Source: Leucobacter sp. UT-8R-CII-1-4 (GTDB lineage: Bacteria; Actinomycetota; Actinomycetes; Actinomycetales; Microbacteriaceae). Taken from it: a DNA stretch of 64,000 bases. Within the stretch, counting starts at the first letter, position 1, and each line of letters starts with the position of its first letter. This document shows positions 50,751 to 60,800 of this stretch, in pieces. Location: assembly GCF_030010235.1 (NCBI RefSeq), contig NZ_JASCRS010000001.1, positions 992,001-1,056,000 of the forward strand, read 5' to 3'. The translations under genes were made by a program, and so were the position numbers. Under the pieces are notes generated by a model. It did not search any database and was not told where the DNA came from. It saw nothing but the letters and a program-made list of their open reading frames with translations.

Positions 50751-52289
50751 TCAGTCGGTACTGCGCTGCAATTCAGCCTCGAATACGCCAACGGCGAGAC
50801 GTACCCGGTTTGGCTCGGCGCGATCGACGACAAGCCACCCTGCCGGCAATTCACCAAGCCAGAGCTCTTCGGTCTGCCCAACTGGGAGAACCGGGAGCTT
50901 TTGATCACCGGGCAAGATCACGGTCAGCTGCTCTTCAAGCTGGGTGATTTGTACTTCCCGGTTCCATCCGGGCTCACGGTAGAGCCCGACCGCTGCGCTC
51001 GGGGGTGGCCCGGCTGCAGCAAGTTTTGAGTACGGCACGTTGACCCCGAACGCGGTCGCGATGTGCAGTCGCCCGTCGATCATTTCGATCAGGCTGAAAT
51101 CGTCTTCTCGTGTCCAGCGGCGTTCGCCGTTGCGTTGCATCACGAATCCTGGGCCTGCCAGGCGAAGTTTTGCATTGAGATTTCCGTCAGCAAGCACCTC
51201 AAGCTGAACGATGTTGTGGCCTTCATCTGAGTACCAGAACCCGGCGATGCCAGCCAGCGAACTTGCCAGTTGGAATGCTCGCCAGGCGTTGTCTGGCGCC
51301 GAATAGTCGCTTCGATTTGAGAAGCAGGCAACACTCAGCCCGGTTACCTGGTCGACGAGCGAGTAGGCGGTGTAGCCCCACATGCCACCGCTGTGGCACT
51401 GCGCGATCGTCTCGCCGCGCTGCTCGTGCTCGATTCCGAGGCCGTAGCTTGAAACCTGACCGTCGGCGAGCACTACGCGTTCGAACAATTCTTCGCGCAC
51501 GTCTTTGCCGAGCACGCGCCCGTCTCGCAGGAACGCATGCCATTTGCCGAAGTCGTTCAGGGTGCTGATCACTTGGCCGCCGCCGCTCACGTTGCGCACG
51601 GGTTCAACTTCACCAACGCCCATGCTCACGCGCACAAAGCTTCCGTCTGGCTGGGCGGTGAAGCTCATCGCCATGCCCTGCTCGAATTGGCCGAGTGTGC
51701 GAATAATGAAGCTGTCGTTCATGCCGAGCGGTCGAAACACCGATTCTTCTACAAGCGACGGAAACTCAATTCCGCTTGCGCGCTCTGCGGCGAGCGCGGC
51801 GAGCGCAAAGCCGGTGTTCGAGTAGCCCTGATTGGTTCCTGGCACGTAGCTGCCCTTGGTGACGGTACTGATCCACGAAAGAAACGTATCGAGGGAATTA
51901 ATCTCGATGAGCGCGACACCGGCGACCATAGCTGCCGCATAGTAGTCGGGCACGCCGGCGGTGTGGTTCAGGCAATTGCGGACGGTGACGCCCTCAAGTT
52001 TCAGCTCTGGCACCCAGCGGCGAATGTCTTCATCAAGGTCGAGCTCGCCGTGTTTTGCTGCCATCAATACGGTAGTTGCCGAGATCTGCTTGCTCACCGA
52101 GGCGATGTACATGAGAGTGGTCTCGGTGAGCGGCTCAGGTGTCGTCTTGGTGATGTCGTCGACTCCGGCACACGCGCTCGCGATCATCTCGCCATCACGG
52201 TACACAGCGATCACTGCGCCCGGTTGGCTTGCGCTGATCTTCGGGGCAAGCAACTCGTTGTGCAGTTGTGCGCTGAGCGTGGTGTCCAT
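50751..52289 (-). CDS. D-aminopeptidase-like serine hydrolase (DAP/class C beta-lactamase fold), copy 1
   Basis: The 512-residue protein matches the three-domain plan and length (about 520) of D-aminopeptidase. The catalytic SxxK is SVSK at residues 64-67, the YxN is YSN at 156-158 and the third motif is HSGG near residue 290, close to the positions in Ochrobactrum DAP. The C-terminal 180 residues are beta-rich (lipocalin-like barrels). There is no signal peptide, so it acts in the cytoplasm, cleaving N-terminal D-residues or a related amide. The ATG at 52289 is chosen to match copy 2; an ATG at 52313 adds MKKRPESH. It follows copy 2 after a 170-nt gap. Confidence 0.85.
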   Translation of the reverse strand: MDTTLSAQLHNELLAPKISASQPGAVIAVYRDGEMIASACAGVDDITKTTPEPLTETTLMYIASVSKQISATTVLMAAKHGELDLDEDIRRWVPELKLEGVTVRNCLNHTAGVPDYYAAAMVAGVALIEINSLDTFLSWISTVTKGSYVPGTNQGYSNTGFALAALAAERASGIEFPSLVEESVFRPLGMNDSFIIRTLGQFEQGMAMSFTAQPDGSFVRVSMGVGEVEPVRNVSGGGQVISTLNDFGKWHAFLRDGRVLGKDVREELFERVVLADGQVSSYGLGIEHEQRGETIAQCHSGGMWGYTAYSLVDQVTGLSVACFSNRSDYSAPDNAWRAFQLASSLAGIAGFWYSDEGHNIVQLEVLADGNLNAKLRLAGPGFVMQRNGERRWTREDDFSLIEMIDGRLHIATAFGVNVPYSKLAAAGPPPSAAVGLYREPGWNREVQITQLEEQLTVILPGDQKLPVLPVGQTEELWLGELPAGWLVVDRAEPNRVRLAVGVFEAELQRSTD

Positions 52290-52459
52290 GTGCGATTCTG
52301 GCCTTTTCTTCATTGCTTGGGCGAAATTCTTTGCTGTCGGCGGTCGCTGAGGGGTACCGATCTCGTCGAGAACGAGCGCTAGTTTGTGTTGTTTCGCTCG
52401 TTTTCGGCGGTTGCGATGTGTTTTGGTACTTTCGGTACTTTTCGGTGGCGGTGGATCGC

Positions 52460-53992
52460 CTAGCTCTTGGCTCGCGTCAGTTCTGCGGCAAATGAGCCTC
52501 GGGTGTAGCGCACTCCGCCGCCGGGCTCGCGATCCACAACGAGAAGTCCGAACGCGGTTTCGCCGAGCCAGACTTCTTCGGTCTGCCCCCAGGGCGTAAT
52601 GGCGAGTTCGTTTCCGTCAGCCAGCACCAGCGTGAGCCCGGTGTCGCGCTGTTCAATCTTGAGCTCTCGCTGCCAGGTTGGTTCGCTGTAGTTGCCTAGC
52701 GTGCCGTCTGGTAGTGGTCCGGCGACCTCGACTCGGGAGTAGGGCATTTTCAGTTCAAACATCGGCGCGATGTAGAGGCGACCGTCGATCAGCTCGACCG
52801 CGGCGAATCCACCGTCGCGACTCCAGGAGGTCTTGGTGAGGCGGCGCAGCGTGGTGCCCGGCGCGCTTGAGTGTAGTTTGATTTGCACGTTGCCGTCGAC
52901 GAGGGTGTCTAGTTGTACTCCGTGAAAACTCTGTTCTGAGAACCAGCGGCCCGAGATTCCTCCGCTTGTGGTCGCCAGCTGGTAGGCGCGCCACGCGTAT
53001 TCTGGCGACATGAAGTCCCCGCGGTTTGAGAAGCATGCGACGCTCAACCCGCTGGTTTGGTCGACGAGTGAGAACGCGGTGTAGCCCCACATGCCACCGC
53101 TGTGGCTTTGCACGACGGTGTCGCCTCGACGTTCGTTATCGATTCCGAGTGCGTAACTTGAGATTCGTCCGTCGTCGAGCACTGCGCGCTGAATCAGTTG
53201 ATTGCGAATGTCTCGGCCAAGTACTCGACCGTCGCGCAAGAAACCGTGCCACTGACCGAAATCGGCGAGGCAGCTGACAATCTCGCCGTCGCCAAACACG
53301 CTGCGCACCGTTGGTTCGGTACCGACGCCCATCGGCACCTCTTCGAATGTGCCGCCCGTTGCCGGTTTGAAGCTGAGGGCCATGTTCGGCCGGGTTTCGC
53401 CGACTTTGCTCGCGGCAAAACTTCGGGTCATGCCGAGTGGCCGCAAGACTGTCGCTTCGATCAGGGTAGGAAACTCAACTCCTGTGGCGCGCTCGGTTGC
53501 GAGGGCCGCTGCGACATAGCCGGTGTTCGAGTATGCCTGGCTTGTGCCGGGCAGGAAGTCTGGTTTTGTGACGGTACCGAGCCACGCGGTGAACTTTTCA
53601 AGCTCAACGCTTTCGACGACCGAGATGCCTGCAACAAAGGCAACGGCAAAGTAGTCGGGTAGTCCGGCGGTGTGGTTCAGGCAGTTGCGCAGTGTGATTC
53701 CGGGCAGCTGGAGTTCGGGCAGCCAGCGGCGGATGTCTTCGTCGAGGTCAACCGAGCCGTTCTTGGCTGCCAGCAGAATTGTGGTGGCGGCGATCTGTTT
53801 ACTCACCGAGGCGATGTTCAGCAGGGTCTCTTCGCTCAGCTGTTCTGGCGCTGCAATGTTGGTTACACCGCGGCATGCGCTTGCGATCATTTCGCCGTCT
53901 CGATACACCGCGATTACGGCGCCTGGCTCGTCTGCACCGATGCGACCCACCAGCAAATCGCTGTGTAGCCTTTCGCTGAGTGCAGTATCCAT
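52460..53992 (-). CDS. D-aminopeptidase-like serine hydrolase, copy 2
   Basis: A 510-residue paralogue beginning MDTALSERLHSDLL. The motifs are SVSK in LLNIASVSKQIAATT, YSN in SQAYSNTGY and HSGG in VVQSHSGGMWGYTAFSL. The N-terminal half is closely shared with copy 1 and the C-terminal barrels less so. No signal peptide is present. With the two peptide-binding lipoproteins it forms a run of duplicated pairs that suggests uptake and hydrolysis of peptides containing D-amino acids, perhaps cell-wall fragments. The frame opens at 54091; the ATG at 53992 is supported by the paralogue. A -10-like or ribosome site is not strong. Confidence 0.85.
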   Translation of the reverse strand: MDTALSERLHSDLLVGRIGADEPGAVIAVYRDGEMIASACRGVTNIAAPEQLSEETLLNIASVSKQIAATTILLAAKNGSVDLDEDIRRWLPELQLPGITLRNCLNHTAGLPDYFAVAFVAGISVVESVELEKFTAWLGTVTKPDFLPGTSQAYSNTGYVAAALATERATGVEFPTLIEATVLRPLGMTRSFAASKVGETRPNMALSFKPATGGTFEEVPMGVGTEPTVRSVFGDGEIVSCLADFGQWHGFLRDGRVLGRDIRNQLIQRAVLDDGRISSYALGIDNERRGDTVVQSHSGGMWGYTAFSLVDQTSGLSVACFSNRGDFMSPEYAWRAYQLATTSGGISGRWFSEQSFHGVQLDTLVDGNVQIKLHSSAPGTTLRRLTKTSWSRDGGFAAVELIDGRLYIAPMFELKMPYSRVEVAGPLPDGTLGNYSEPTWQRELKIEQRDTGLTLVLADGNELAITPWGQTEEVWLGETAFGLLVVDREPGGGVRYTRGSFAAELTRAKS

Positions 53993-54191
53993 TGAATACA
54001 CCTGAGCCTTTCTCACCACGTCGTTGTGTGTCTGGCGTCGCAGAGCTAAAAGTTGCAACTCACGCCAGCCTATTTGTCTGTCAACGCACAAAAATGTTGA
54101 GCTCGACGAAAGCAGAGCGAAATGCCCGTTCGATCCGACAAGTACTTAGGTGTGGCGCCAGTTCTGGCTCATCGAAAACACCTGGTTTTAT

Positions 54192-54250
54192 CGAGATCGC
54201 CTGGTTTTTCGCGCGCAAAAGAGGCGATCTCGACAAAACCAGGCGATCTC
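54192..54250. repeat. Intergenic repeat, same unit as 27331
   Basis: CGAGATCGCCTGGTTTT (54192-54208) is followed by a partial inverted copy AGGCGATCTCG (54222-54232) and a full inverted copy AAAACCAGGCGATCTC (54235-54250); a partial left copy CCTGGTTTTATCG starts near 54181. The remaining 53993-54274 gap shows no gene. Confidence 0.85.
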
Positions 54251-54274
54251 ACGCTTCGATTAGGGCGCGCTGGA

Positions 54275-55390
54275 TCACTCAGCCCCTGAGATAACCGACA
54301 GGAGGGCGTCAACATCAGCTTCAGTGGTGTCGAACGAACACATCAGGCGCACCAGGCGCGGATCGCCTGGCCAGTCGTAGAAGTGGAATGCGTCGTGGGC
54401 GCGAGCCTTGATGTCTGCTGGCAGTTCGGCGAAGACAACGTTTGACTGGGTCGCGTAGGGCAACACAATTTCAGTGTTGGAATCTTCGGCAATCAGTTTT
54501 TCGAGCCCGGCACGGAGCCGATCTGCCATCGCGTTTGAGTGGCCTGCAGAGCGCAGCCAAAGATCACCCTCGTAGAGGGCGGCGAGTTGTGCAGAGACGA
54601 AACGCATCTTCGAGCCGAGCTGCATGTTCAGCTTGCGCAGGTATGCGAGCCCCGGCACGGCCTGCGGGTTCAGCGCGATCACGGCTTCTGCACCGAGCAG
54701 GCCGTTTTTGGTGCCGCCAAGGCTGAGCACGTCTACGCCAGCGTCGACGGTGAGCTCGGCAAGGCTTGTGCCAAGGCGAGCAGCTGCATTGCTGAGGCGG
54801 GAGCCGTCCATGTGCAGCACCATGCCGCGCTCGTGAGCGTGGTCGGCAAGCGCACGCACTTCTGTCGGGGTGTAGCAGGTGCCGAATTCGGTGCTCTGCG
54901 AGATTGAGATGGCGAGTGGCTGTGCACGATGTTCGTCGCCCCAGCCCCAGGCTTCACGGTCTACGAGCTCTGGCGTCAGTTTGCCGTCGGGAGAAGGCAC
55001 CCCAAGAATCTTGATCCCCGCGACTTTCTCTGGCGCACCGCCCTCGTCTACGTTGATGTGTGCGCTGCGCACGGTCACGACAGCACCCCAGCGGGGCAGG
55101 GCCGCCTGAAGCGAGAGCACGTTTGCGCCGGTACCGTTAAAGACTGGGTAGGCCTCGGCGTTCACACCGAAGTGACCCCGCACGATCTCGCTGAATCGCT
55201 CAGTCCAGGCATCTGTGCCGTATGCAGAGGCATGCCCAACATTTGCCGCAGTGATTGCAGCAATCACCTCGGGGTGTGCACCCGAATAGTTGTCTGAGGC
55301 GAAGCCTCGCGGATGCGCTGCGAGCGTGCTGTTGACGGCTGGAAGATCGCTTGCGCCTGCAACGGCGTTGTCTGGGCTGGTCTGCTTCAC
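54275..55390 (-). CDS. ltaE: Low-specificity L-threonine aldolase (beta-eliminating lyase family)
   Basis: The 371-residue PLP enzyme has FASDNYSGAHPEVIAAI at its start, GHASAYGTDAWTERF, FNGTGANVLSLQAAL, the HMDGSRLSNAAARL segment with the cofactor aspartate, and the PLP lysine in VLSLGGTKNGLLGAEAV. It splits threonine or allo-threonine to glycine and acetaldehyde. The C-terminal half lacks further domains. It starts from a GTG with a TAAGCT box 6 nt upstream, facing away from the signal-peptidase genes that precede it on the same strand. Confidence 0.9.
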   Translation of the reverse strand: MKQTSPDNAVAGASDLPAVNSTLAAHPRGFASDNYSGAHPEVIAAITAANVGHASAYGTDAWTERFSEIVRGHFGVNAEAYPVFNGTGANVLSLQAALPRWGAVVTVRSAHINVDEGGAPEKVAGIKILGVPSPDGKLTPELVDREAWGWGDEHRAQPLAISISQSTEFGTCYTPTEVRALADHAHERGMVLHMDGSRLSNAAARLGTSLAELTVDAGVDVLSLGGTKNGLLGAEAVIALNPQAVPGLAYLRKLNMQLGSKMRFVSAQLAALYEGDLWLRSAGHSNAMADRLRAGLEKLIAEDSNTEIVLPYATQSNVVFAELPADIKARAHDAFHFYDWPGDPRLVRLMCSFDTTEADVDALLSVISGAE

Positions 55391-55396
55391 GAGGTC

Positions 55397-55402
55397 AGCT
55401 TA
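55397..55402 (-). promoter_or_regulatory. Putative -10 box of ltaE (leaderless)
   Basis: TAAGCT on the minus strand, 6 nt before the GTG at 55390. Confidence 0.4.
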
Positions 55403-55474
55403 ACGTGCGGCGAGAGCTTCTTGCCAGGCGCGACATGTTTACGAGCTGTCTTGCAAATAGTGTCAGGTTCACGG

Positions 55475-56272
55475 CTATTTTTTTGATCTGAGTTCGCGTC
55501 GTTTGGGAAGGCGCTGACTGGGCGCAGCCGCCACATCAGATTCACGAGTTGTGGCACTTTGCTGCGCCCCAACCTTAGCTTCTGCCTTTGCCGAGAGGCC
55601 TTTGGGGTTTGCACGATGCCGCCATATCGCCCGGCCAAATAGAAACAGCGCCCACGCATAGCCGACTACCGCAATGCCAATGATCGCGACCGAGCGGTTG
55701 CCCTCATCATGATTCAGCCAGGTATTAAATGTGCCGATGGGTGGTGGCAGGTGGTACCAGACGGTACCGCGAATTTGATAGTCGGAAACCTTGTCTCGAT
55801 CGGGCACCCGGTTGTTATCGCCCTTGGTGGTGTAGGCCATGACGCCGTCGGCGTGTGCGGTCATGCTCACGATGCGGTGGATGATGATCGTCGGGTCGTT
55901 GCGGTCTGGCTGGTAGGCGACCACTGCTCCAAGTTGCAGGCTGCTGAAGTCTGATCGGGCACGAATCTCTTCGGGCGTAAGTACGGTGAGTTCGTCGCGG
56001 CTGAGTGGGCTGTTCGGCTTAATAATCGCGAGGCTGCCAACCGGCATACTCGGTGCCATTGAGTCGGACAGAATTGTGACCGGAACGGCGCCTGCAAACT
56101 TTGGGATCACCACAACAATGCTTGAAGCGGCGAGCGCAATACCGAGCAATCCGTAGGAAAGCCCCTGCAGAACGGTGTTGAACCATGAGTTCGGCGGGGT
56201 TTCTGGTTTGAGTTCAGGTTTCAGTTCTGAGTTGACTCCAGCTTGTGAATCTGGCTCGGCTTTGACTGACAT
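55475..56272 (-). CDS. sipW: SipW-like (ER-type) signal peptidase I, copy 1
   Basis: The 265-residue membrane peptidase has an N-terminal helix (LSYGLLGIALAASSIVVVIPKFAG), the catalytic Ser in ILSDSMAPSMPVGSL, the His that replaces the bacterial lysine in IIIHRIVSM and the TKGDNNRVPD box, followed by IRGTVWYHLPPPIGTFNTWLN and a second membrane helix. The Ser-His pair marks the ER/archaeal-type family that includes Bacillus SipW, dedicated to TasA-like exports. The C-terminal 60 residues are charged and cytoplasmic. I use the ATG at 56272, 10 nt after the copy 2 stop. It is the last gene of the adhesin operon. Confidence 0.88.
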   Translation of the reverse strand: MSVKAEPDSQAGVNSELKPELKPETPPNSWFNTVLQGLSYGLLGIALAASSIVVVIPKFAGAVPVTILSDSMAPSMPVGSLAIIKPNSPLSRDELTVLTPEEIRARSDFSSLQLGAVVAYQPDRNDPTIIIHRIVSMTAHADGVMAYTTKGDNNRVPDRDKVSDYQIRGTVWYHLPPPIGTFNTWLNHDEGNRSVAIIGIAVVGYAWALFLFGRAIWRHRANPKGLSAKAEAKVGAQQSATTRESDVAAAPSQRLPKRRELRSKK

Positions 56273-56282
56273 TTCGGCGCGG

Positions 56283-56990
56283 CTATTCTTCGGCGGTGTT
56301 CGTCTCTGGCGTTGCGGTAGGCGCGTCGGCGATGCTGGCTCTAACGTCACGTAAGGCTCGGCGGCGAGCGCGCGCCGGTACGATGAACTGCATGAGTGCC
56401 CAGAAGTAGCCAACCGCGGCAATAATGATGATCGCAATCATGTGGTTTGTTGTGTCGTGGTTCAGCCAGGTATTGATTGTGCCGATGGGTGGCGGCAGGT
56501 GGTACCAGACGGTTCCTCTGATCTGAAAGTCGAATACCGGGTCACGGTCTTCCGTGTTGTTGTTGTCGCCTTTCGTGATGTATTCCATGCTGCCGTCACC
56601 GTGTGCGGTCATTCTGACGATACGGTGAATGATGAGCGTCGGGTTCTTGGGGTCTGGTTGGTACGCGACTATGTCGCCGTTGCTCAGCGTCGAATAGTCT
56701 GAGGCGTTTCGAATCTCTTCGGGCGAGCGCGTGGTGAGCGCTGCTTGATCCAGCGCGCTGTTTGGCCGAATGATGGCGAGGCTGCCCACTGGCATTGTCG
56801 GAGCCATCGAATCCGAAAGAATTGTTACCGGAATCGCACCGGCGACCTTTGGAATGATGATTGCGACACAGGCGAAGGCGAGCGCAGCACCGAGCAGAGT
56901 GTAGGAAATCAGACGCAGTATGACATTGAAGAAAGAAAACTTGCTGCGTGGGGGCACAAGCGTCTCTACGGGGGTGGTTTGAAGGGTCAT
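56283..56990 (-). CDS. sipW: SipW-like (ER-type) signal peptidase I, copy 2
   Basis: The 235-residue paralogue has the helix ISYTLLGAALAFACVAIII, the catalytic SDSMAPTMPVGS, the LIIHRIVRM histidine and TKGDNNNTEDRD, then IRGTVWYHLPPPIGTINTWLN and the terminal helix HMIAIIIIAAVGYFWALM. Its ATG overlaps the stop of copy 3 by 4 nt (ATGA) and is preceded by GGGAG 7 nt upstream. The N-terminal cytoplasmic stretch is short (MTLQTTPVETLVPPRS), unlike copies 1 and 3. Such enzymes cleave after the hydrophobic segment of exported proteins. Confidence 0.88.
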   Translation of the reverse strand: MTLQTTPVETLVPPRSKFSFFNVILRLISYTLLGAALAFACVAIIIPKVAGAIPVTILSDSMAPTMPVGSLAIIRPNSALDQAALTTRSPEEIRNASDYSTLSNGDIVAYQPDPKNPTLIIHRIVRMTAHGDGSMEYITKGDNNNTEDRDPVFDFQIRGTVWYHLPPPIGTINTWLNHDTTNHMIAIIIIAAVGYFWALMQFIVPARARRRALRDVRASIADAPTATPETNTAEE

Positions 56991-57883
56991 GATTGGCTCC
57001 CTATGAGCTCGCGTTCAGATTCAAGTTGTGCAGCGCTCTCGAGTTCTGAGCTTTCGACTGCGTGCAGCAGCCAGGCGGGCGCTATGAGTTTCTGGGGGTC
57101 TTGCGTGTGTGTTACCGCTGAGGTGTCGCCTGGCCCTTGGGGGCCTTGACGTTTCTGTTGTTTCGTTTGCGCGGGCGGCTCTATCTCGCCTGGTTTGTGG
57201 CGGCGGAAAGCTCGCCAGAAGAGGGTGAGCGCCCAGATGTAGCCTGCGCCTGCCACGATGATCACCGCAATGAAGTGGTTGGTGGGGTCATGGTTCAGAA
57301 AGGTGTTAATTGTGCCGAGCGGCGGTGGCAGGTGGTACCAAACCACTCCCCTAATCTGAAAGTCAGCGACGGCGTCTCTGTCGGGTACCCGGTTGTTGTC
57401 GCCCTTGGTGGTGAAGCTAAAACTGCCGTCGGCGTGCGCGCTGACGCTCACGATTCGGTGAATAACAAGCGTCGCGTTGCGCGGGTCTGGTTGATACGCG
57501 ACCACATCGCCGATAGAAAGATTCGAATAGTCGGAGGCCTCACGAATCTTTCCTGGCGATCTGGTCTGAATCTCGGCCATATCGAGCGGGCTTGTCGGTT
57601 TGATAATCGAGAGGCTGCCGAGCGGCATGCTCGGCGCCATTGAGTCAGAGAGAATTGTGACCGGCACCGCGCCACCGAGTTTCGGTACGACGATGGTTGA
57701 ACCGGTAAAGGCGACAGCCACAAGCAAGAGCGAATATGAAAACACCCGCAACAGCAGGTTGATCGCCTGTTGCGTTTTGCTCGGTTCGGCTTCGCCCGCC
57801 GGATGGCGAGCAGCCGAAGTGTGCCGGGGCTGAGCATTCACGCTCAGCCCCGGCACACCCAGCGCTTGCAGTGAAATGGCCAT
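56987..57883 (-). CDS. sipW: SipW-like (ER-type) signal peptidase I, copy 3
   Basis: The 298-residue copy nearest the adhesin has a long hydrophilic start (about 40 residues), the helix VFSYSLLLVAVAFTGSTIVV, the catalytic SDSMAPSMPLGSL, the LVIHRIVSVSAHADG histidine and TKGDNNRVPDRD, then FNDHDPT-type loops and a helix near the C-terminus (VIIVAGAGYIWALTLF). The last 60 residues are charged. It begins only 5 nt after the adhesin stop, so the two are translationally coupled. All three copies keep the three catalytic boxes, so none looks dead. Confidence 0.88.
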   Translation of the reverse strand: MAISLQALGVPGLSVNAQPRHTSAARHPAGEAEPSKTQQAINLLLRVFSYSLLLVAVAFTGSTIVVPKLGGAVPVTILSDSMAPSMPLGSLSIIKPTSPLDMAEIQTRSPGKIREASDYSNLSIGDVVAYQPDPRNATLVIHRIVSVSAHADGSFSFTTKGDNNRVPDRDAVADFQIRGVVWYHLPPPLGTINTFLNHDPTNHFIAVIIVAGAGYIWALTLFWRAFRRHKPGEIEPPAQTKQQKRQGPQGPGDTSAVTHTQDPQKLIAPAWLLHAVESSELESAAQLESERELIGSQS

Positions 57884-57888
57884 CTTCT

Positions 57889-60800
57889 TTATTGCCAGGC
57901 CAGTGGCCAGCGGTACTTAAACTCCGGCGCGAGACCCGGTGTATTAAAGTTCCAGGTAACAGGAATCGTGGAAATCTTTGCTACGTTCCAGGCTGAAAGA
58001 TCGCGGTCAAACACTGAATTACCGCTGAACATAAAATCCATGTTGGTGACGTTCGAGACATCCCAGTTGTAAAGGTCTTGATTGAATACACCCTGGCCGA
58101 AGGTAAAATTCATGTTGGCAACACTGCTAACGTTCCAGTTGTTCAGTGGCTGGTCAAAAGCAGAAGCACCGCGGAACATGTATGAAATGTCCGTCACGTT
58201 TGTCATGTTCCAGCTATCCAGCGACTGATTAAATTGGTACGCCGCGTAAAACATCTTGGATGTTGTCGTAACACCCGACATATTCCATGAGCCGATGGGC
58301 TGATCGAAGAGATACGCGGCTTCGAACATACTTGCCGTGTTGACCAAAGAAGTAGTTACCCAGTTCTTGATCGAATCGCTGCCGTCATTATTGAAGGCCT
58401 GAGAACTCCGGAACATGCCAGACATTGTGCTGACGTTGGCAACATTCCAATTACCTAGAGACTGATTAAACGTCGAGGCTCTTTCGAACATTTGGTCCAT
58501 GTGCGTCACGTTGCCAACGTTCCAGGCGCCAATGGGCTGGTTGAACGCGGCCGCATAATTAAACATGCCGCTCATATCGGTCACGTTAGAGACATCCCAT
58601 GAACTGATGTCTTGGTTGAACGCGGCCGCATAACTGAACATGAACTTCATGTTGGTAATCGTTGCGGGGGGTGCCGCAACAGACTGCAGGTTGGACGCAG
58701 AATCAAACGCCGATGTAGCGTCGGTCACACCGTTCGCATCCCATTGAGAGACCGAAATCAACCCAGCGTTTGAAGTATTCGCCACGGTATTTCCGTATGA
58801 GGTGAACTCACCCCTAATCTTCACCGTGTACGTGCCGGCAACCGCATAGTTATGCGTCGGGTTTGCAGACACGACGGTCTGCACCGGTGAACCATCACCC
58901 CAGTCGATCGTGACCGTTCCGAGCGACAACCCGCCAACCGGCACCAACACATTATTCGTCGCACCAGGTAGCGAAGTGTCATAGTTCAACACCATCTGCG
59001 GCAACGGCTGCCACGGCAACGGCCAACGATAGTTAAACGTCGACGACAAGCCTGGGGCGTTGAAATTCCAATAAAACGGCATCGTGGGGAGCAGTGCACC
59101 CACATCCCAGCCCGACAGATCCTGCGCAAACGCCGATGCAGACACAAACATCATGTTCATAAAAGCGACATTCGCCACATCCCAGCCACTAATGTCCTGG
59201 TTAAACGCCGATGCAGACTGAAACATCCCATTCATAGAAGTGACATTCGACACATCCCAGCCACCAATATCCTGGTTAAACGCCGATGCGTCAAAAAACA
59301 TGGCGTCCATGGATGTCACGTTCGCCACATTCCAAGCGGAGAGATCACCATTGAAGATGGTCGCTCCCTCAAACATGGACATCATCCTGGTAATCGTTGC
59401 CGGAGGAGTTGCAACAAACTGCAAGTTGTACGCAGAATGAAACGCCGCTGTCGCGTCGGTCACACCATTCGCGTCCCAGCGAGACACCGAAACGAGACCC
59501 GCATGCGAACCGTCATACGCTGGATTACCAAATCGCGTGAACTTGCCCTTAATTGTCACCGTATATGGGCCAGCAACCGCATAGTTATGCGTCGGGTTCG
59601 CAGACACGACGGTCTGCACGGGAGAACCATCACCCCAGTCGATCGTGACCGTTCCAAGCGTCAGCCCTCCAACCGGCACAGCCACATTATTCGTCGCACC
59701 AGGCAGCGAAGTGTTGTAGTTCAACACCATCTGCGGCATTGGTTGCCACGGCAACGGCCAACGATAGCTGAACGCAAGCGCCAGGCCAGGGGCACCTTGG
59801 TTCCAGGACAGCGGCATCGTTGGGAGGTTGGCGGCAACGTCCCAGAGTGAAAGATCTTGCGCAAACCCTGTCGCCGCAAAGAACATGTAGTTCATATTGG
59901 TGACATTGGCAACATTCCACGCACCAATATCCTGATTGAACAGCACCGTGTTCGAGAACATGAACGACATATTTGTGACGTTTGCCACATTCCAAGCGGA
60001 AATATCTTGGTTAAACCCAGACGCAGCCGTAAACATTGAAGACATGTCAGCTACATTCGCAACATTCCAACCGCCAATCGGCTGGTTAAACGCCGTTGCG
60101 TAGGCAAACATGCCCTGCATGTCTGTGACGTTCGTCACATTCCAGTCGGAGACGTCACCGTTAAATCCGTACGCTTCAACGAACATGTACTGCATATTGG
60201 TAATCGAGGCCGGAGGCCTCGCAACACTCGCCAGGTTATATGCCGCAGAAAACGCCCATGCAGCATTGGTCACACCATTTGCATCCCAACGAGACACTGA
60301 AACAAGACCAGCGCGCGAGGTGTCGGGCTCATTGTCCAAACCAAAACGGGTGAACCCGCCCGTAATTGTTACCGTGTACGGGCCAGCAACCGCATAAACA
60401 TGCGTCGGGTTCGCAGACACGACAGTCTGCACAGGAGAACCATCACCCCAGTCGATCGTGACCGCACCAAGCGACAACCCGCCAAGTGGCACCAACACAT
60501 TATTCGTCGCACCAGGCAGCGAAGTGTCGTAGTTCAACACCATCTGCGGAATACCCAGGTGAATATCTTGCAGCGGCACATCGAGCGGGTAAAGCGTGTC
60601 TTGCCAAACAGTGCCAGTGCTGAGCACTAATTGAGCAGCCGAGAGGTTAATCAGCTCACCATTAAACATGGCCTCACTCGTCGAGGTGAGGCTGAGTGTG
60701 ATGGTGACTGTCTGTTCATCAGGTGAGACGACGAGTTCGCTCGTGCTCACCGACACATCAAGCGAATCTCGCACCGATTCTGGCAGAGTCCAGCCGCTCA

